From Sphaeramia orbicularis (Eukaryota > Chordata > Actinopteri > Kurtiformes > Apogonidae), in NCBI RefSeq assembly GCF_902148855.1, contig NC_043964.1, forward strand, positions 31,940,630-32,004,629: a DNA stretch of 64,000 bases, given 5' to 3'. The position numbers and the translations under genes were made by a program. Below are positions 30,301 through 43,031 of this stretch, piece by piece (within the stretch, counting starts at the first letter, position 1; every line of letters starts with the position of its first letter). The notes under the pieces were generated by a model that saw only the letters and a program-made list of their open reading frames with translations, was not told the origin of the DNA and did not search any database.

Positions 30301-33300
30301 ATACTTAAGTATTTGATGCATGAACAACAGATGAGCAGATGATTGTTGATAATTTATACAGTTTAAGTTCTGTTTAATACATGGTGAGATTATGCTGTTA
30401 TGAAGATGGTAGATGATACTGTGATTAGTTTGTTCACACTGAGGATGATTTTAAGATGCATAGGTCTGTACAGAAGGAAGAATAAGACGTAACATCAGTA
30501 TCTGAAAGTATCAGGGACTAATCCTTATAACAGGGTTATTACATATACAGGGGTTGCATCCTCAGAGACTCCTGATCCTCTAGCTGATCAATGACAACAA
30601 ACCTGGAGCTGATTGGACTCCTTCTTTATTCAGTCACATGAAGATCATATTACATCATTGGCCAATCGTGTCCATTGAATGCACAGTTATGTTTTTTAAC
30701 ATTCAAGATATCAACATGTTGTAGCTATAAAAAAAAAAGTATGAAAACTACACAACCTAATTAGAGTCTGGTAAATCTTTATCCTTTATTTATCTGCTCT
30801 CCAGGCACCTTTATCTAAGCTTGAGTTTCATGTTTTTATAATGTAGGTATTTATCATGTGAAAAGTTTCACGTTTTAACTTGATAATTTTTACATTATGG
30901 CATGAAAGTGAATACTGATCGTTTTTATTTTTCCCACATGATAGCAATACATGTTGGTGATACTCACACATATCCTTAGTGACTGGTAATTTCAGCATTT
31001 TGAATAATGCAATGTAACGTTAGGAACAAAAATATTGCATGTATTACACTTGCATTCTTTCTCACTCTCTCTCACATCTGAATGTAAAATGATGACCAGA
31101 TGACGCTTAGTAAAATCTTATCCATCCTGGTCCCATTTTTAGTCATGTTTTGCCTAAGATTTGTTTGTTCTTAGGGTTACCTTCTTTTAACCTTCTAACC
31201 TTCTTCTTGTTCTTACTGATGTTCATCCAGCTCTGTGCTGTGGTGTTTACTGCTCAGATTCTGTCACAGTTACTTTTAATCTGTCTTCTTTAGCTTATCC
31301 AAACTTAAGGCCTTTCCTCTCCTTCATGGCCCAAACCAAACGGTCTTATCCACTTACAGTACATGCATCTCTGTCTGTGGCTTTATATGTAATTCACAAT
31401 AAATCTCATTGTCTGCTTCTTTATTCCCTAGCTGAATCACACATCAAGTTTTCTTTGTCAGACTCTTTCTTATAATAGAATGCAACAATGAATGTAAAGA
31501 CTCAAGACTGAAAAAAACAAACTCTGGGATCAGGGTCATTTAAGTTCTTAAGAGTCTACTGTAAACTTGATTTCAACTGTTATTACAGAGATAGAAGAAG
31601 AATACTTCTAAGGTTTTATGGTAACCTCAGTTTAGATCTAAAAACATCATTCACTTCTAGGATAATTAAACTGTAAGCAATGCACTTAGTATCTTATGGA
31701 AATCAGCCACTGGAATTCCTCTCGAATCAAAAGGCTAAGGAAGGCTCAGTTCCCTGGAAAAATGAAAACACAATGCCAATATTGTCTGTTTTTTGCATGG
31801 CCAGCAGGCTAATGAAGTCAAAACTACACTAGAGCCAAATAATTTTCTTTTTCCTGTCGACCTTGAATACATTACTCAGTATTTTAATGTGTCTACCTTT
31901 TCAGGGACTGTCGATGAGGCAAATCCGGTTCAGATTTGATGGGCAGCCAATAAATGAGACAGACACACCATCACAGGTAAGGTTATGGTCTTGACATGAT
32001 TAAGTGTTCAAAATAAATAGCTCGATGAAGGAGCGTGTTTCATTGAGTACCTTTTGTGTATAAGTCAGCGCTTGAACTTGCATACATTCAGCAGAATATA
32101 TGTGTATCATCACATGCTCTCCTTAACAAGATGATGTATTTGTTTTTCATGCTCTTTAATCAGAATTCTATTAATATCTTTTTCATGACCAATGGCAAAT
32201 ACAATTGTTGGACATAGAGCCAGTCACAGACTTGTAACATAAAATTATTCCAAACAATGACCAGTCTGTCTTGTGGGAATGTCTGTAGGCTGAAACCAGG
32301 CACACACCAGGTCTTAAGCCAAGACATGGATGATAACATGTTCACATGGGAAGCATGTTGAAGCCTCAGGCAATCAGAATACACCAGACTAAACAGCGTG
32401 TTGAATATTGCACTGTAAACAGATGCTTGTACAAACAGAATATGCAGTACATCACAATTCATGTGCACAATAAACAACATAGTTAATCTATTCAACTATC
32501 ATGCAGTTATAATTATCATGAAAAACTTGAAAATAATGTCATTTTCCCGGCCTCGAAAAGGCATAGAATTAAGTAAAATTGTCAAAAGTTTTAGAAAGAT
32601 TATAGAGTTTCACTTTTAAAGATGCCAAGTGTACACTTTTTGGCAGAACTTGCCATCTTCAGATCAAAGTAGGTCATATTTTTCATATTCAGATGCAAAA
32701 ATTGATACTAAATCCATATTTTAAAGCTAATATTTAAAATATGTTATTCATGTGGGAACATACCCCCAGGGCCCCATTGGAAGTCCCTTTAGTCGGCATC
32801 TTTGTTGCACTTCAAAATAGTTATCTTAGACAATAATTAAAAGGAAAGTGGAACAAAACTCAGTGAGATCAATATCCGGTCCCCTGTAAAGAGGGATAAA
32901 AGGTAGAAAAGACATCACATCATAAAAATAGTGAAAGTGGGTACCCATTACAGCAATAAAAGAAATAAAAAGGGATGTAAAACCTAACAATAGCAATAAG
33001 TGGTAAAAGCAGTAAGACAGAAGTCAAATAATGGAAAAAAAAAACTACTAATAAAAAGGAATATAAATACTAAAGTCAAATAAATGCAAGTCTGTAGAAA
33101 TGTGATGGTAAAGGTAAAGTCACCTTTGGATTTGAACCTCAACCTTGAATGACTGAAACTGTTCCACCCAAGGATCTGAGGTCATGGGCTGGCTCATTTT
33201 ATTTAGCAATTCAATCATGTAACTAGGCACCAGACCCAGACGAGCTTTAAAAATGATCAATAAAATCTCAAAATCAATTATAAAACAAGCATGGAGCTGA

Positions 33301-33651
33301 GCAACAAAAAGACATTGAATAGAAATGAAAGAATTACGGAGTCTGCCTTTGGGTTTTCATTAGATTTGCGGAGGTGTAGTTGCTAGTGAGGCATTGTTTG
33401 ACTAAAAACTAAGCCTGATTATTATTATTTATAGTAGTAGTATGAAAATAGCCAAAACAAATGTGTGTAAACCCTGATCAGAGTGAAACAAGACTCAAGG
33501 AACTAAATATGAAAAGGTAACTCAAGTTAAGGCTTATCAAACCCCATGTAATAAATGTCACATAATATTTATCTTCTTGTTTTAACAGTTGGAAATGGAA
33601 GACGAAGATACAATTGATGTGTTTCAGCAACAGACGGGAGGCCTGATGTAA
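27320..33651 (+). CDS. sumo2: SUMO2, small ubiquitin-like modifier, complete precursor
   Basis: SUMO2 is conjugated through its C-terminal glycine to lysines of nuclear proteins by SAE1/UBA2 and UBC9. Exons 27320-27340, 28665-28796, 31905-31976 and 33589-33651 encode 95 aa (human SUMO2 is also 95). K11 lies in VKTE, the psi-K-x-E site for poly-SUMO chains. The SIM-binding strand VVQFKIKRH is intact, followed by [19 protein letters not shown] and [12 protein letters not shown]. The mature diglycine is at 92-93 and the tail removed by SENP proteases is LM rather than VY. Residue 41 is Ile (HTPLIKLMK), where I recall Ser in other SUMO2/3. Poly(A) signals lie at about 34216 and 34253. The gene could be one of two fish SUMO2 paralogues; its position next to NUP85 supports the sumo2 name. 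Confidence 0.96.
28141..28339. mobile_element. 199-bp palindromic hAT-like MITE, well preserved
   Basis: Ends CAGGGGTGCCCAACCCTGGT and ACCAGGGTTGGGCACCCCTG are reverse complements. Perfect 8-bp target duplications ATCTAGAC flank it (28133-28140 and 28340-28347). It lies in SUMO2 intron 1 and is non-coding. Confidence 0.95.
29818..30235. mobile_element. Tc1/mariner-like MITE interrupted by a hAT MITE
   Basis: The left end ACAAGGGGGCTTTAAAAATT and right end AACTTTTTGAAGCCCCCTCA are imperfect inverted repeats flanked by TA. A separate hAT MITE (29946-30139) splits it. Without the insert it is about 215 bp. It lies in SUMO2 intron 2. Confidence 0.75.
29946..30139. mobile_element. 194-bp palindromic hAT-like MITE nested in a mariner-like MITE
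   Basis: Ends CAGGGGTCACCAACC and GGTTGGTGACCCCTG, with perfect 8-bp duplications ACCTAGAT (29938-29945 and 30140-30147). It is the same family as 28141-28339. Confidence 0.95.
30240..31904. other. Rest of SUMO2 intron 2, no recognised feature
   Basis: AT-rich intronic sequence. I see no exon, no repeat with recognisable ends and no RNA gene here. Confidence 0.5.
33120..33310 (-). mobile_element. Possible LINE reverse-transcriptase C-terminal fragment
   Basis: Read on the minus strand, about 33160-33280 translates to a stretch like [20 protein letters not shown]. This resembles the conserved segment after the reverse-transcriptase core in CR1/L2-type LINEs (I-L-x-x-x-x-K-A-L-x-G-L-x-P-x-Y-I). 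It is short and decayed, in SUMO2 intron 3. The family is not assigned. Confidence 0.45.
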
Positions 33652-34529
33652 TCAGCCACGTGCATCCCAACTTTTCCTTCTCCCTCTGGCCTGTGACACT
33701 CAAAGGCCACTTCTTTGCAACTTGTTCTATCGTCTCAACACAGTTCCATGCAGATGTCGGCACTCTGCTACACCTACCTGCTGTATAGTATTTTCATTCT
33801 TACCCTCATTACTTTGTACATAAACTACATCCAGCTCACTCTCTGTTCAGGTTTGTTTGATGCTGTATTGTTGTTCATGTTAAGGACGTCCCTCCCCAGT
33901 GCAAAGGGCTCGTTCCAAGATTGTGGGAAACATGAATGGTTGTAGGGTGAGAATTAATAAAACTGTTTTTACAGATCAAATGTTGTCGGACTAAGTTTAG
34001 TCCAGCAAATCTGATCCTGAAGTGTACGATTTTGGGATTCGGTAAACGGTATACCCAGTGTGGGAATGTGGATTGTCGTTTGGTTTCTTTAGTCGGCAGA
34101 AAAGTTATTTGATTTTATACATTTTTATATAGTAGTGAATGTGTAGAATGTTTCGATCAATAGTTTAACTAGGCTGAGCATCAAATTTGGGAAGCCTGAA
34201 AGGATGTTTCAGTTAAATAAACATCTGTACTGTCTGTTATGATGCTTGTTAAAATAAAGATATGTCTTTTTCCAAACTTTCCCAGATTTTGTCTGACTTG
34301 AGTGTGATTGTTTGACTCTTTTTGATTAACTGTAGCACAAAAGAAAAGAATCCTACATACAGTGTGTCCTAAAGCGATTGTAGTGTTACTTTATCCTCAT
34401 GTCATGGTAAATACTTTCATAATAAATGCTTTGATGTGGGAAAAGTGGGCCCTGGGGGTTTGGGCTGCACTGTCTGATCCCTGTCATGAAGCAGAGACCT
34501 GCCACCAACAAGAGGCGATCGTTGCGGTT

Positions 34530-34622
34530 CCGTCCAATCAGAGCAGAATTCGGTGAAGTTTCGTCCAATCAGAGAATAGTTCTGGTGCGTTCTAGCCAAT
34601 CAGAGCTGGCCGATTGCTGGTG
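34530..34622 (+). promoter_or_regulatory. JPT1 promoter: triple CCAAT (NF-Y) array at 31-bp spacing
   Basis: CCAATCAGAG occurs three times, with CCAAT at 34534, 34565 and 34596, exactly 31 bp apart. The surrounding 31-mers are degenerate tandem copies. The array lies about 200 bp upstream of the JPT1 start codon. CCAATCAG is the core NF-Y site. Confidence 0.8.
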
Positions 34623-34802
34623 GGCTGGGTCTTCTGGACTGGCACCGCAGAACCAGCCGATCTGGCTTCCGTTACGTTTTACAGTGTCGGGTGGAGTCTA
34701 CATCCCGTCGCATCTCTGCAGGGAAGGACAAGAAATTTTTTTTTTTCGTTAGTTTTTCACTGACTGTTTGTCACCACCGAGGCACCGAAATACCCCATAA
34801 AG

Positions 34803-37800
34803 ATGACGACGACCACCACCTTTCAAGGAGTGGAACCTGGTGCTAAAAGCAGTTCCAGGTAAAAGGAGTCGAAAGCCGTCCACGAAGGAACAAAAGAAGT
34901 GGGATGCGGGCGAGCCTTTCAGCTAGCAAACGCCTCTTTTCTGCGTCTGTTTTCATGAACCCCGCTACCTAACATTGGCCCGCTGGTGGCTGGCAGGGGA
35001 TTTTTGTGGATTTAGCTAAACTGTCACATAGTCTTGCTAATTAACTTAATCTTATTGGGTGTCTGATGCACTATATAGCCTTAAGCTACACAAAGTTAGG
35101 CTAATTTGCTTCACATATGCGAGTAATTAGGCGTAGAAGTTAAGGCATCCAAGTGGCTGGAGGGATGCTTTTTCATCTGGTGCTTGAAGAAATGGGACAA
35201 AGCTACCCACAGTTAGCTCTCATCTGGCAGTAGTCGACTGTAAAATAACTTTTTCTGTTGTCCAAGTCACAGATCCACTTCTGCAGGGATGTGTAATTGT
35301 GCTGCTCTCTAACAGGAAATATGTTCAAGTTGTTCTTAACTGTGGGTTTTTAGCAGTTTTTTCAGTAGAGTCAGGAGGCAGCTCATGAACTTGGAGTCCA
35401 TTTAAGTGATTGATCGCAGAAAGAATCCGAGAGTTGGTCTGGAAATGCCATTATCACAGATTGAAGTTTACAGAGGCTCGAGTGGTTTCCTCTCCAGACT
35501 CCTCTATATGTAGGTGTTGACTCACAATAACTGGTGAATCATTGTTTTAATAGAGAAACTTAAGAGGACCACTCATCCTTCAAACACGCAGTCATAGTCT
35601 TTCAGTAAGTGATGCGTCTTGTCTGGATGCCTTCCTCCCCCTTTGCAGTGAAAACAAAGCAAAGAAAATGCCTTTTAGAATATGTCTGCCGCAGTCCTTT
35701 GGGGTGCTTCAGACCATGTAAACCATAGCCTTTAGGAAACTAGTACTATTTGTCAGGCTTTGCTGAGTGTGCATGTAAAATCTCGGTCAGTCAGTCATCA
35801 AGCGTTTTGAAGTCGCATGCCGTTTACTGATGATGGGTGGGGGCTTTGAGTTGGATAAGCCTGTAAATCTTTAGCTCTTTTGCTTTTGCTCCTTAAAGCC
35901 CCTTTTACGAACGGCTGATCATTTCTACTGCTGGCTCATCGAGGGAATCTGTACAGCAGCAATCTAGCAGCAACTTGAGCAGAATCAGGCTCAAATCTTA
36001 CTAGGCCATCAAAGCCTCCTGCCCAGCCTTATCAGACATACCATCTTGGGCTCTATAGAGCTCAGCTGGATCTGTCCTAGCTCCACCTGCCTAAAGCTGC
36101 CTCCCAGTTTTTAACTGTTAATGCTATTTCATTGATATTATTTGCAGTTTCATTTTAGGGTGGGGTCTGCTGCCATGCAGCTAACTCTTCTCCCTCACAA
36201 TCCATGTGGAAAGCATGAGCTCATCCCCTGGCCGGGAGGTGAAGTCTGGTTTAGGCATTACTGTCACAGCCAAGTGTGACAGACATTAGTGTGTATACAT
36301 GAATTGATTGAGAAAATCCACACAATCTACAGTGCAGTTTGTGTTTTTTCCTCCTCTTGTTGCTTTCTTTCTTGTGCTGCTTTTTGAAAGCTAAGTTGTT
36401 CTTTGGCCTCCATCTGCCTGTCTGGCCTTCAGACAGCTGCTCAGCGTGTCAGCTGGTGGCTTCAGGGACTCTGAGGAGACCAGTTTGCTAGAAAAAAAAA
36501 GAGGGAGGGGTCCAGCAGGGGCTTTGCAAGCACATCAGTTCATGTCCTCCGCCCTAACTGTCCTTCAGCACAACGAGGAAATTAAGGGTTCCCCACTCAT
36601 TATGGTGTTTCTTTTGTTCAGCCTGTGGTGTAAGGAATGTTGGAGGAAAAGTGGGCTTTGTTTACATGACATGTTTGTTAACTGGCTTTCTAGAACAATC
36701 TATGTACAAGGTGACCTATATTTTGCCCTGTAGCTCAGACTTTTCACATACAATAGACGTTGAATTTGATTTGCTGTTTTGTTAATGTATATTTAAAATT
36801 CTACCAGGAAATAACACTGACCCGTCATATGTCATCGCAAAGGAATCCGTGTAGAGGAGCGGCAGCAGCTAGCCAGCTAACTCTGATTATACACGACTGG
36901 AGTCAGCTGCAGGGCAGAGATTGTGTGACAGCCGGGGCTTAGAGAGCACAGACCTTACTGATAGTCTGTGTGTTTTTATGTGTATGGTATGTCTAAGAAA
37001 GGAATAGGGTGGAGTAGGGAGAAGGCAGTGTGTAGCCTGAAGCAACCTCATGTTTTATTTGGCTATTGATTTTTTTTTTTTTCACCATGCTGCTCATCAC
37101 TGTGGTGGCCATGTGTTATTAGTTTGACCTAAACTGTGGGGGATGGGAGCATGATGGCAAGGATGTCAATCAAGTGATATTGTAATCCTTCATTTGTTGT
37201 TTCTTAGGGTACTACGACCGCCAGGCGGGGAAACCAGCTTCTCCTTTGGCACAGATGACAACACGACCCCCCAGCGCAAGAGCAAGATGGCCTCCAACAT
37301 TTTTGCAGAACCTGATGACCCCCATGCTCATCGGAGGAACAATCCACCCAGTAATTCAGTCCATCACTATAACATTTAGTTATTATCAATGTGATATCCT
37401 AGAGAAGACCAGTAGAACCCAAGCAATATACGGCCTAAAGTGCAAGTTTAACACAAGGGCAAGTTCAGGCTTGTAAAAGGAGACAAAAGCACCACAAACC
37501 TTAAGTAAGCAAAAACACCATGGAATTAATTCTTTTAAAATGAGCAAGAAAAACATGCAAGCTGGAGTGTTATTTAGAATTTTTCCATTTAGGCTGTCAG
37601 AAAGAGCATCCCACAAATGTAAAAGCCAAAAAGCTCTGGAGTACTGGGATAAGGGTAATTTGAAGCTAGGCTTTGTTAAATAGGGATGAGGATCAGACCT
37701 CGACTGGAAAAAATATAGGTCAGTAAAAAATGTGTCGATTGGTGAAATATGTGGCCTTATGTCGACAAGAGGGAAGATTTATTTTAAGTGTGGGGTGAGA

Positions 37801-40800
37801 GGTAGAGAAATGCAGATGGGGATGTGAGACCTGTAAATGTCTTGGAGTTTTCAGGGTCTTTACAAACATGGACCTGAGTGGGGAAAAATAACATTGCGCC
37901 ACTTCCAGTATTAAAAAAATATAAAGCTTATGTTGTAAAATCCCTCCTTAATATGGTTGCATTAAGAAGTGAACATTGGCTAATTACGGCTGTTTGGAAA
38001 AGGCTCAGAGATTTGATAATGTGTGAAAAGTTCTTTAACAGCAGAATCCAATTGGAGCTAAGGGCTGTAAAGTAACTCACAAGCCAAGGATCACATGTTT
38101 TCACACGGGCCACTTTGCAGAAAACTATTCACACAGTGTATGAAATTTTCGTGCTGTATGAACAATGAAGAATTTACCTTAAAATTATTATTTCACTGAT
38201 ATTTCCAGCTCGCATTTGCAGAGAGTAATGTTTTTGTTTTTAGTGTTTCACAAATACACAAAGTAATTTCTATAATTTGCATTTAGGTCAGTGAATTTTA
38301 GATCTTTAGGCCACCAGGAAGTTCCCGTGCCTGGTTTTGATGAGTGCTGGACAGGTTTCTGTAGCATTTACCTGTCATTGAGCTATTTACTCTGGGGCTC
38401 CAGACAGTGTCAAAGCTGTGGACTGGTTGATCAGAATGATCCACAGACCTCACTGTGGACTCACTGGACTTTTTCTTCTCTAAAAAGGAGTTCAGCTGAA
38501 ACTGGAGGAATGTGCTGATGTAATGCGTATGCAGTAAATTAGCTTATTATAATTCATCCTTGGTCTTAGTAGGTTTTTCCTCCCGATTTTGTGTTTTCAC
38601 ATGCAGAGGCACACAGCATAACAGCTCTGAGTTGTTTTTAGGTATTACTCACCTTGTTAACTATCTTCAACAAAAAATGACATTGACATCACTAAATGTT
38701 CAGCTGTTGTGCTGTATTAAGTGTTTGTTTTTTGTGTTTTTTTGCATTTGTATAGTTGAAATTCAAGGATAGTGTGATGATGTACTGAAAGGTTTTAAAA
38801 TTGCTTGGTCATATACATTTTTGTAATTAAGATTGTTTATTTGGGAATATCTAACCACAAAAATGCAACAGTTACAAACATTGGTATCAGTTAAAGCTGC
38901 ATGATTAATCGATATAGGATTATTTAATTGGGACAATATTTAAAAAAGGGTAATCATCAAATTGAATTTCATCTTTCTCGTGTCTCTGGGCCACACGCCT
39001 CCGGGCTACCGTAGGCTCCACCTCCTAACTGTGAGAGCGGTCTCCACAGTCTTTGGTCTCCTCACACCAGTACAAAAATGACATTTGCTAAGGAGAGTGA
39101 GAAGTTTGTGGCTAAAAATAATAAAGGCAAGTTGGTTGTGTGGAATTGGTACGGCTTCGAAGTTTCCGATGAAGACCAAACCATTCCTCGCTGCAAGCTC
39201 AGCCTGAAGGCGGTATCAGTCAAAGACAGCAGCACAACCAACTTACTTAAGCCCCTCAAACTTCATCACACACCAGAGTGGGAGCAGTGCGTTGCATTGC
39301 AGACTGCACATGAAAACGACATGCTGGCTAAAATGCCACTGCCAGCCCGAATCAAAATCAAAAATTGAGTTTTTAGAGGAAAGAAATCTGGATTTTATTT
39401 TTGGCCAAAATGGTTCAGCCCTAGTATCAGTAACCACTATCAGGAAAAATGTCTTTTTAAACATCGAATCAGCCCAGAATTCCACAATCAGTGCATCCAT
39501 GAGATGAAGTGGCTGTTATTGTTGTCGGATTCTTATCTTTGTGGTCACATAAGAACCAGCTCTGACCAGAGGGGAAGTCAGGACAGCAGCAGGACTGCTC
39601 TTCCTGTCTCCAAGCTTGTTGATCAGTTATATCATACTTTTATGACATGGCCCCAGGAGAGCTATAAGGTTAAGTAGACGGGTGTGTGTTGTTGTGATGA
39701 TGAGTTAATGCATTACTGTCGAGGCCATCAATCTCCTTCAGTCCTTGTCTATTTTCCATTTGTTGTTCACTGTCCAGAGAATTGATCAGACCCATAAATG
39801 TGGATCCGGTTATAAAGGAGCTCTTGTTGAGTGATGGAGACTCTCAACGTTGCTGATTCACTTCACTCCATTAACGACTGTGCTCACTCCCCTGACTCTT
39901 CAGCAGCCGTTGTCTCCTCATGACAAAGACGGTCTGTCCCCTCCCCAGCCCTCTAGACTGGAGCTGCTGTTGCCTGCCCTTATGTGGCTTTACCACAGTC
40001 TGCTTCCCCACAGAGGGGCAAACACTAGGTTCTAATGCCTTTCCTGCTTAAGCAGAATGCAGGCACTACAGGGTTATGTGAGTTTTGGCATTCAGGTCGT
40101 CTGCCTGGAAGTGTTCCACAGCATTTCTGGGTCTGTTGCAGTTGCCCAATCGGATTTGGTGATGTTTCATGTTGGTTCTCAGTGATTTTGTTTCGTGTTA
40201 TTTCAGACAGACTCTCACTTAAAGCTGATGTTTTGTCAAATCTGAGAAGATGAATGTTTCTGTAAGCACGGCCGCCTCGTGGGATAGAAACACTGGGGTT
40301 CTAGGGGGGCTGTGTGGCTAATTGGATTAGTGTCCATATGGTATGAGTCTGCTGCTTTGAAGCCTGACTCATGCTTTGTCATTAGTCTCTTGTGTGTCCT
40401 GTCTGGCTTCAATATAATCTGTTGGGAAACTAAAATACTGTATGCTTGACTGCGAAAGTGTGTTAAACTCCGCTCAGTCTTTAAATGCTGTATTTATACA
40501 TTTATTGCTTCCGCTGTCTGTCTGTTTGTCACCATCCAGCCGGAGCAGCCGCAGGGACTTTGTGCGGGGAGCCCTCAGCCCCACTGAGACGGTGCCAGCA
40601 ACCTCTTCTGTTTCCCAAGAACCCTCAGCCGGAACTGACCACTATCCACAACTCCGGGGCAGCCATGGTGTGGAACCAGAGACGAGAGGTACCTCTTATT
40701 TAGTCTGACAGAGGGTGTTTCCAAAACAGAGCCACAGCCTAGTTTGAGGTCAAAAAGCATGTGGTCATAGATTAAGTATAATTCCATACAGTTCAGTGGA

Positions 40801-42986
40801 AAATTCACTGGGGGTGGATGACTTTATCCATCTGTTTGAAACTGACCCAGCATGTTTTTTTATAGATATCATCCACTGACAACATAATCCCAATGGATTT
40901 TTTTTTTTTTTTGTCTGGTCATTTACAAGCCCTTAGTACACAACATGGGTAGTGTGTTATCAATGGGCAATTAAAAAGAAAAATAAAGAAATGATAAACT
41001 AGAAGCACTCGGAGAGTGCAGACCTCCGCCAAGGCTGATCAGTGCCCCCCCCCCCCGTGGGCCCCCCCACGCCAAGGAGGTTATGTTTTTGCCAGGGTTT
41101 GTTTGTCTGTCTGTCTGTCTGTCCGTTAGTGTGCAACATAACTCAAAAAGTTATGGACAGATTTTGATGAAATTTTCTGGTCTGCGCCCCCCCTGTGGGC
41201 CCCCCCACCCCCGATCACCACCAAAATTTAATCATTTCTTCCTTATCCCATTTCCAACAAACCCTGAAAATTTCATCAAAATCTGTCCATAACTTTTTGA
41301 GTTATTTTGCACACTAACGGACAGACAAACAAACAAACAGACAGACAGACAAACAAACCCTGGCAAAAACATAACCTCCTTGTTGGAGGTAATCAAGATG
41401 TCATTTATAATATGCAGGAGCACTAAGGTCACCTTGTAAAACAAATGCATTTGATAACCTACGAAAAAAAAAACACAAGCTGAACTGTCAGAAAGCAGAA
41501 GATTTAGAGTCAGAAAGCAGAAGTTAAAGGTTTCACATGTAGGAACACAAAAGCATATTATTATATAGACAGTACTATACAGGCTACAGGTGAAAACTAC
41601 CTGTGTACTGTGAGAATGATATTGATATTCTTGTCTTATGTCCTCAGGTTGAAAATGGCCAAGAACAAGCAAATGATGGTAAGCATCCTGAACTCTTCAG
41701 CTGTTTATAAAAAAGGTTTTTGAGTTTCTTTCACACTCTCACTGTGTCTAAACAGCAGCGCATGACTTAGATTATTAAGTTACCACAGTGAAAGGCTCCA
41801 TGCTTCACTCTAACAGATCAGGCAATTCCACTCTCCCTGCTTCTAAAAAGCTAAATAAAACCTAGCCAGTGGTCTTGTCCTAAATTCAGCGTGCATACCA
41901 TAAAATTCTTTCAAACATACAGCGCACATGTTCTCCCTTTCCATCTTCAACTTCACATGATCTCTTTGATGTGTTTTTTCCCTGTCATAGTGGTGAAATG
42001 GTCTGTAGTCAGGCAGCTGTTCTTTCAAAGCAGGGCTCACTTATTATGAAAAGCTTTTTATTAACATCCAGGTGTGTGTTGGAAACACATTGGCTGGCTC
42101 CGCAGATAATGGAGGGTTTGACCGCACATCTCAATAAACATTTAGAAATCAAAGCGTACCGTACTTATTTTACCTGTGTTTGAACGTGACAGTACTGCAC
42201 GAGCACTTTGAAGTTTCTGTTTTTTATGTTCATCTCCTGATCACATATTATTATATAAACAGCATGAACAGTGTTGTGTTATCTTACAACAGTTTTATTA
42301 TGTGACCTTGCGTCCTGTGCAACTGTAAAAGTAGTGCAACCATTCTTATACGCCATTTATTTCTGATGTGTGACAGAGAACGGGTGTGCCAGCTCCATTT
42401 TTGCCAAAAAAAAAAAAAAAAAAAAATCTAATTTCAGTAAGTGGAAAAGTTGGTAACATTATCAGCCTTTAGAATAAAACATCTTTTTCAGTTTGTACAT
42501 TTTATAGCACTTCATACGCTAATGGCCAATAAGGGCCCTTTACTTTTAGCAGTGTTTTACTGCACAACTGGTTAACCATATTTAAGCACCATCAGGCATA
42601 TTTTATTGGCTTCTACTCAAATACTTTGCTCATTTCTAACGGTCATGACATGGTGTTTTACTATAAAACTGTCAAAGTTTTTGTACACTATCTGGCTCCC
42701 TTTAATGTACTGTTGCTTATCAATCTAAGGCTTGGTGACGCGGCCAAAAAATAAATCTCAATTTTATTTTGTTAAGTTTAGTCTTTAGTTACGGTTGGCT
42801 CATAAATTAATGGGTTTAATGGATTCATAAGTAGGTTTCTTTATTAAATCTTTGTGTTGTATATATGCAATATTAACAAAGTCAAAAAAAACAGCACTGT
42901 CAATGTAAATTATTTCAGAATATATACATATACATATGTATGTATGTATGTATGTATATATACATATATACATATATATATGTATA

Positions 42987-43031
<45 letters not shown>

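Noticed and set aside
34362-34752. Overlapping ORFs on both strands before JPT1
   Set aside because: They arise from the tandem CCAAT units of the promoter. They have no family resemblance or splice support.
41232-41672. A 146-codon minus-strand ORF
   Set aside because: It reads through the dispersed repeat at 41001-41391 and JPT1 intron and exon sequence. The same peptide stretch recurs in the repeat copy at 50799.
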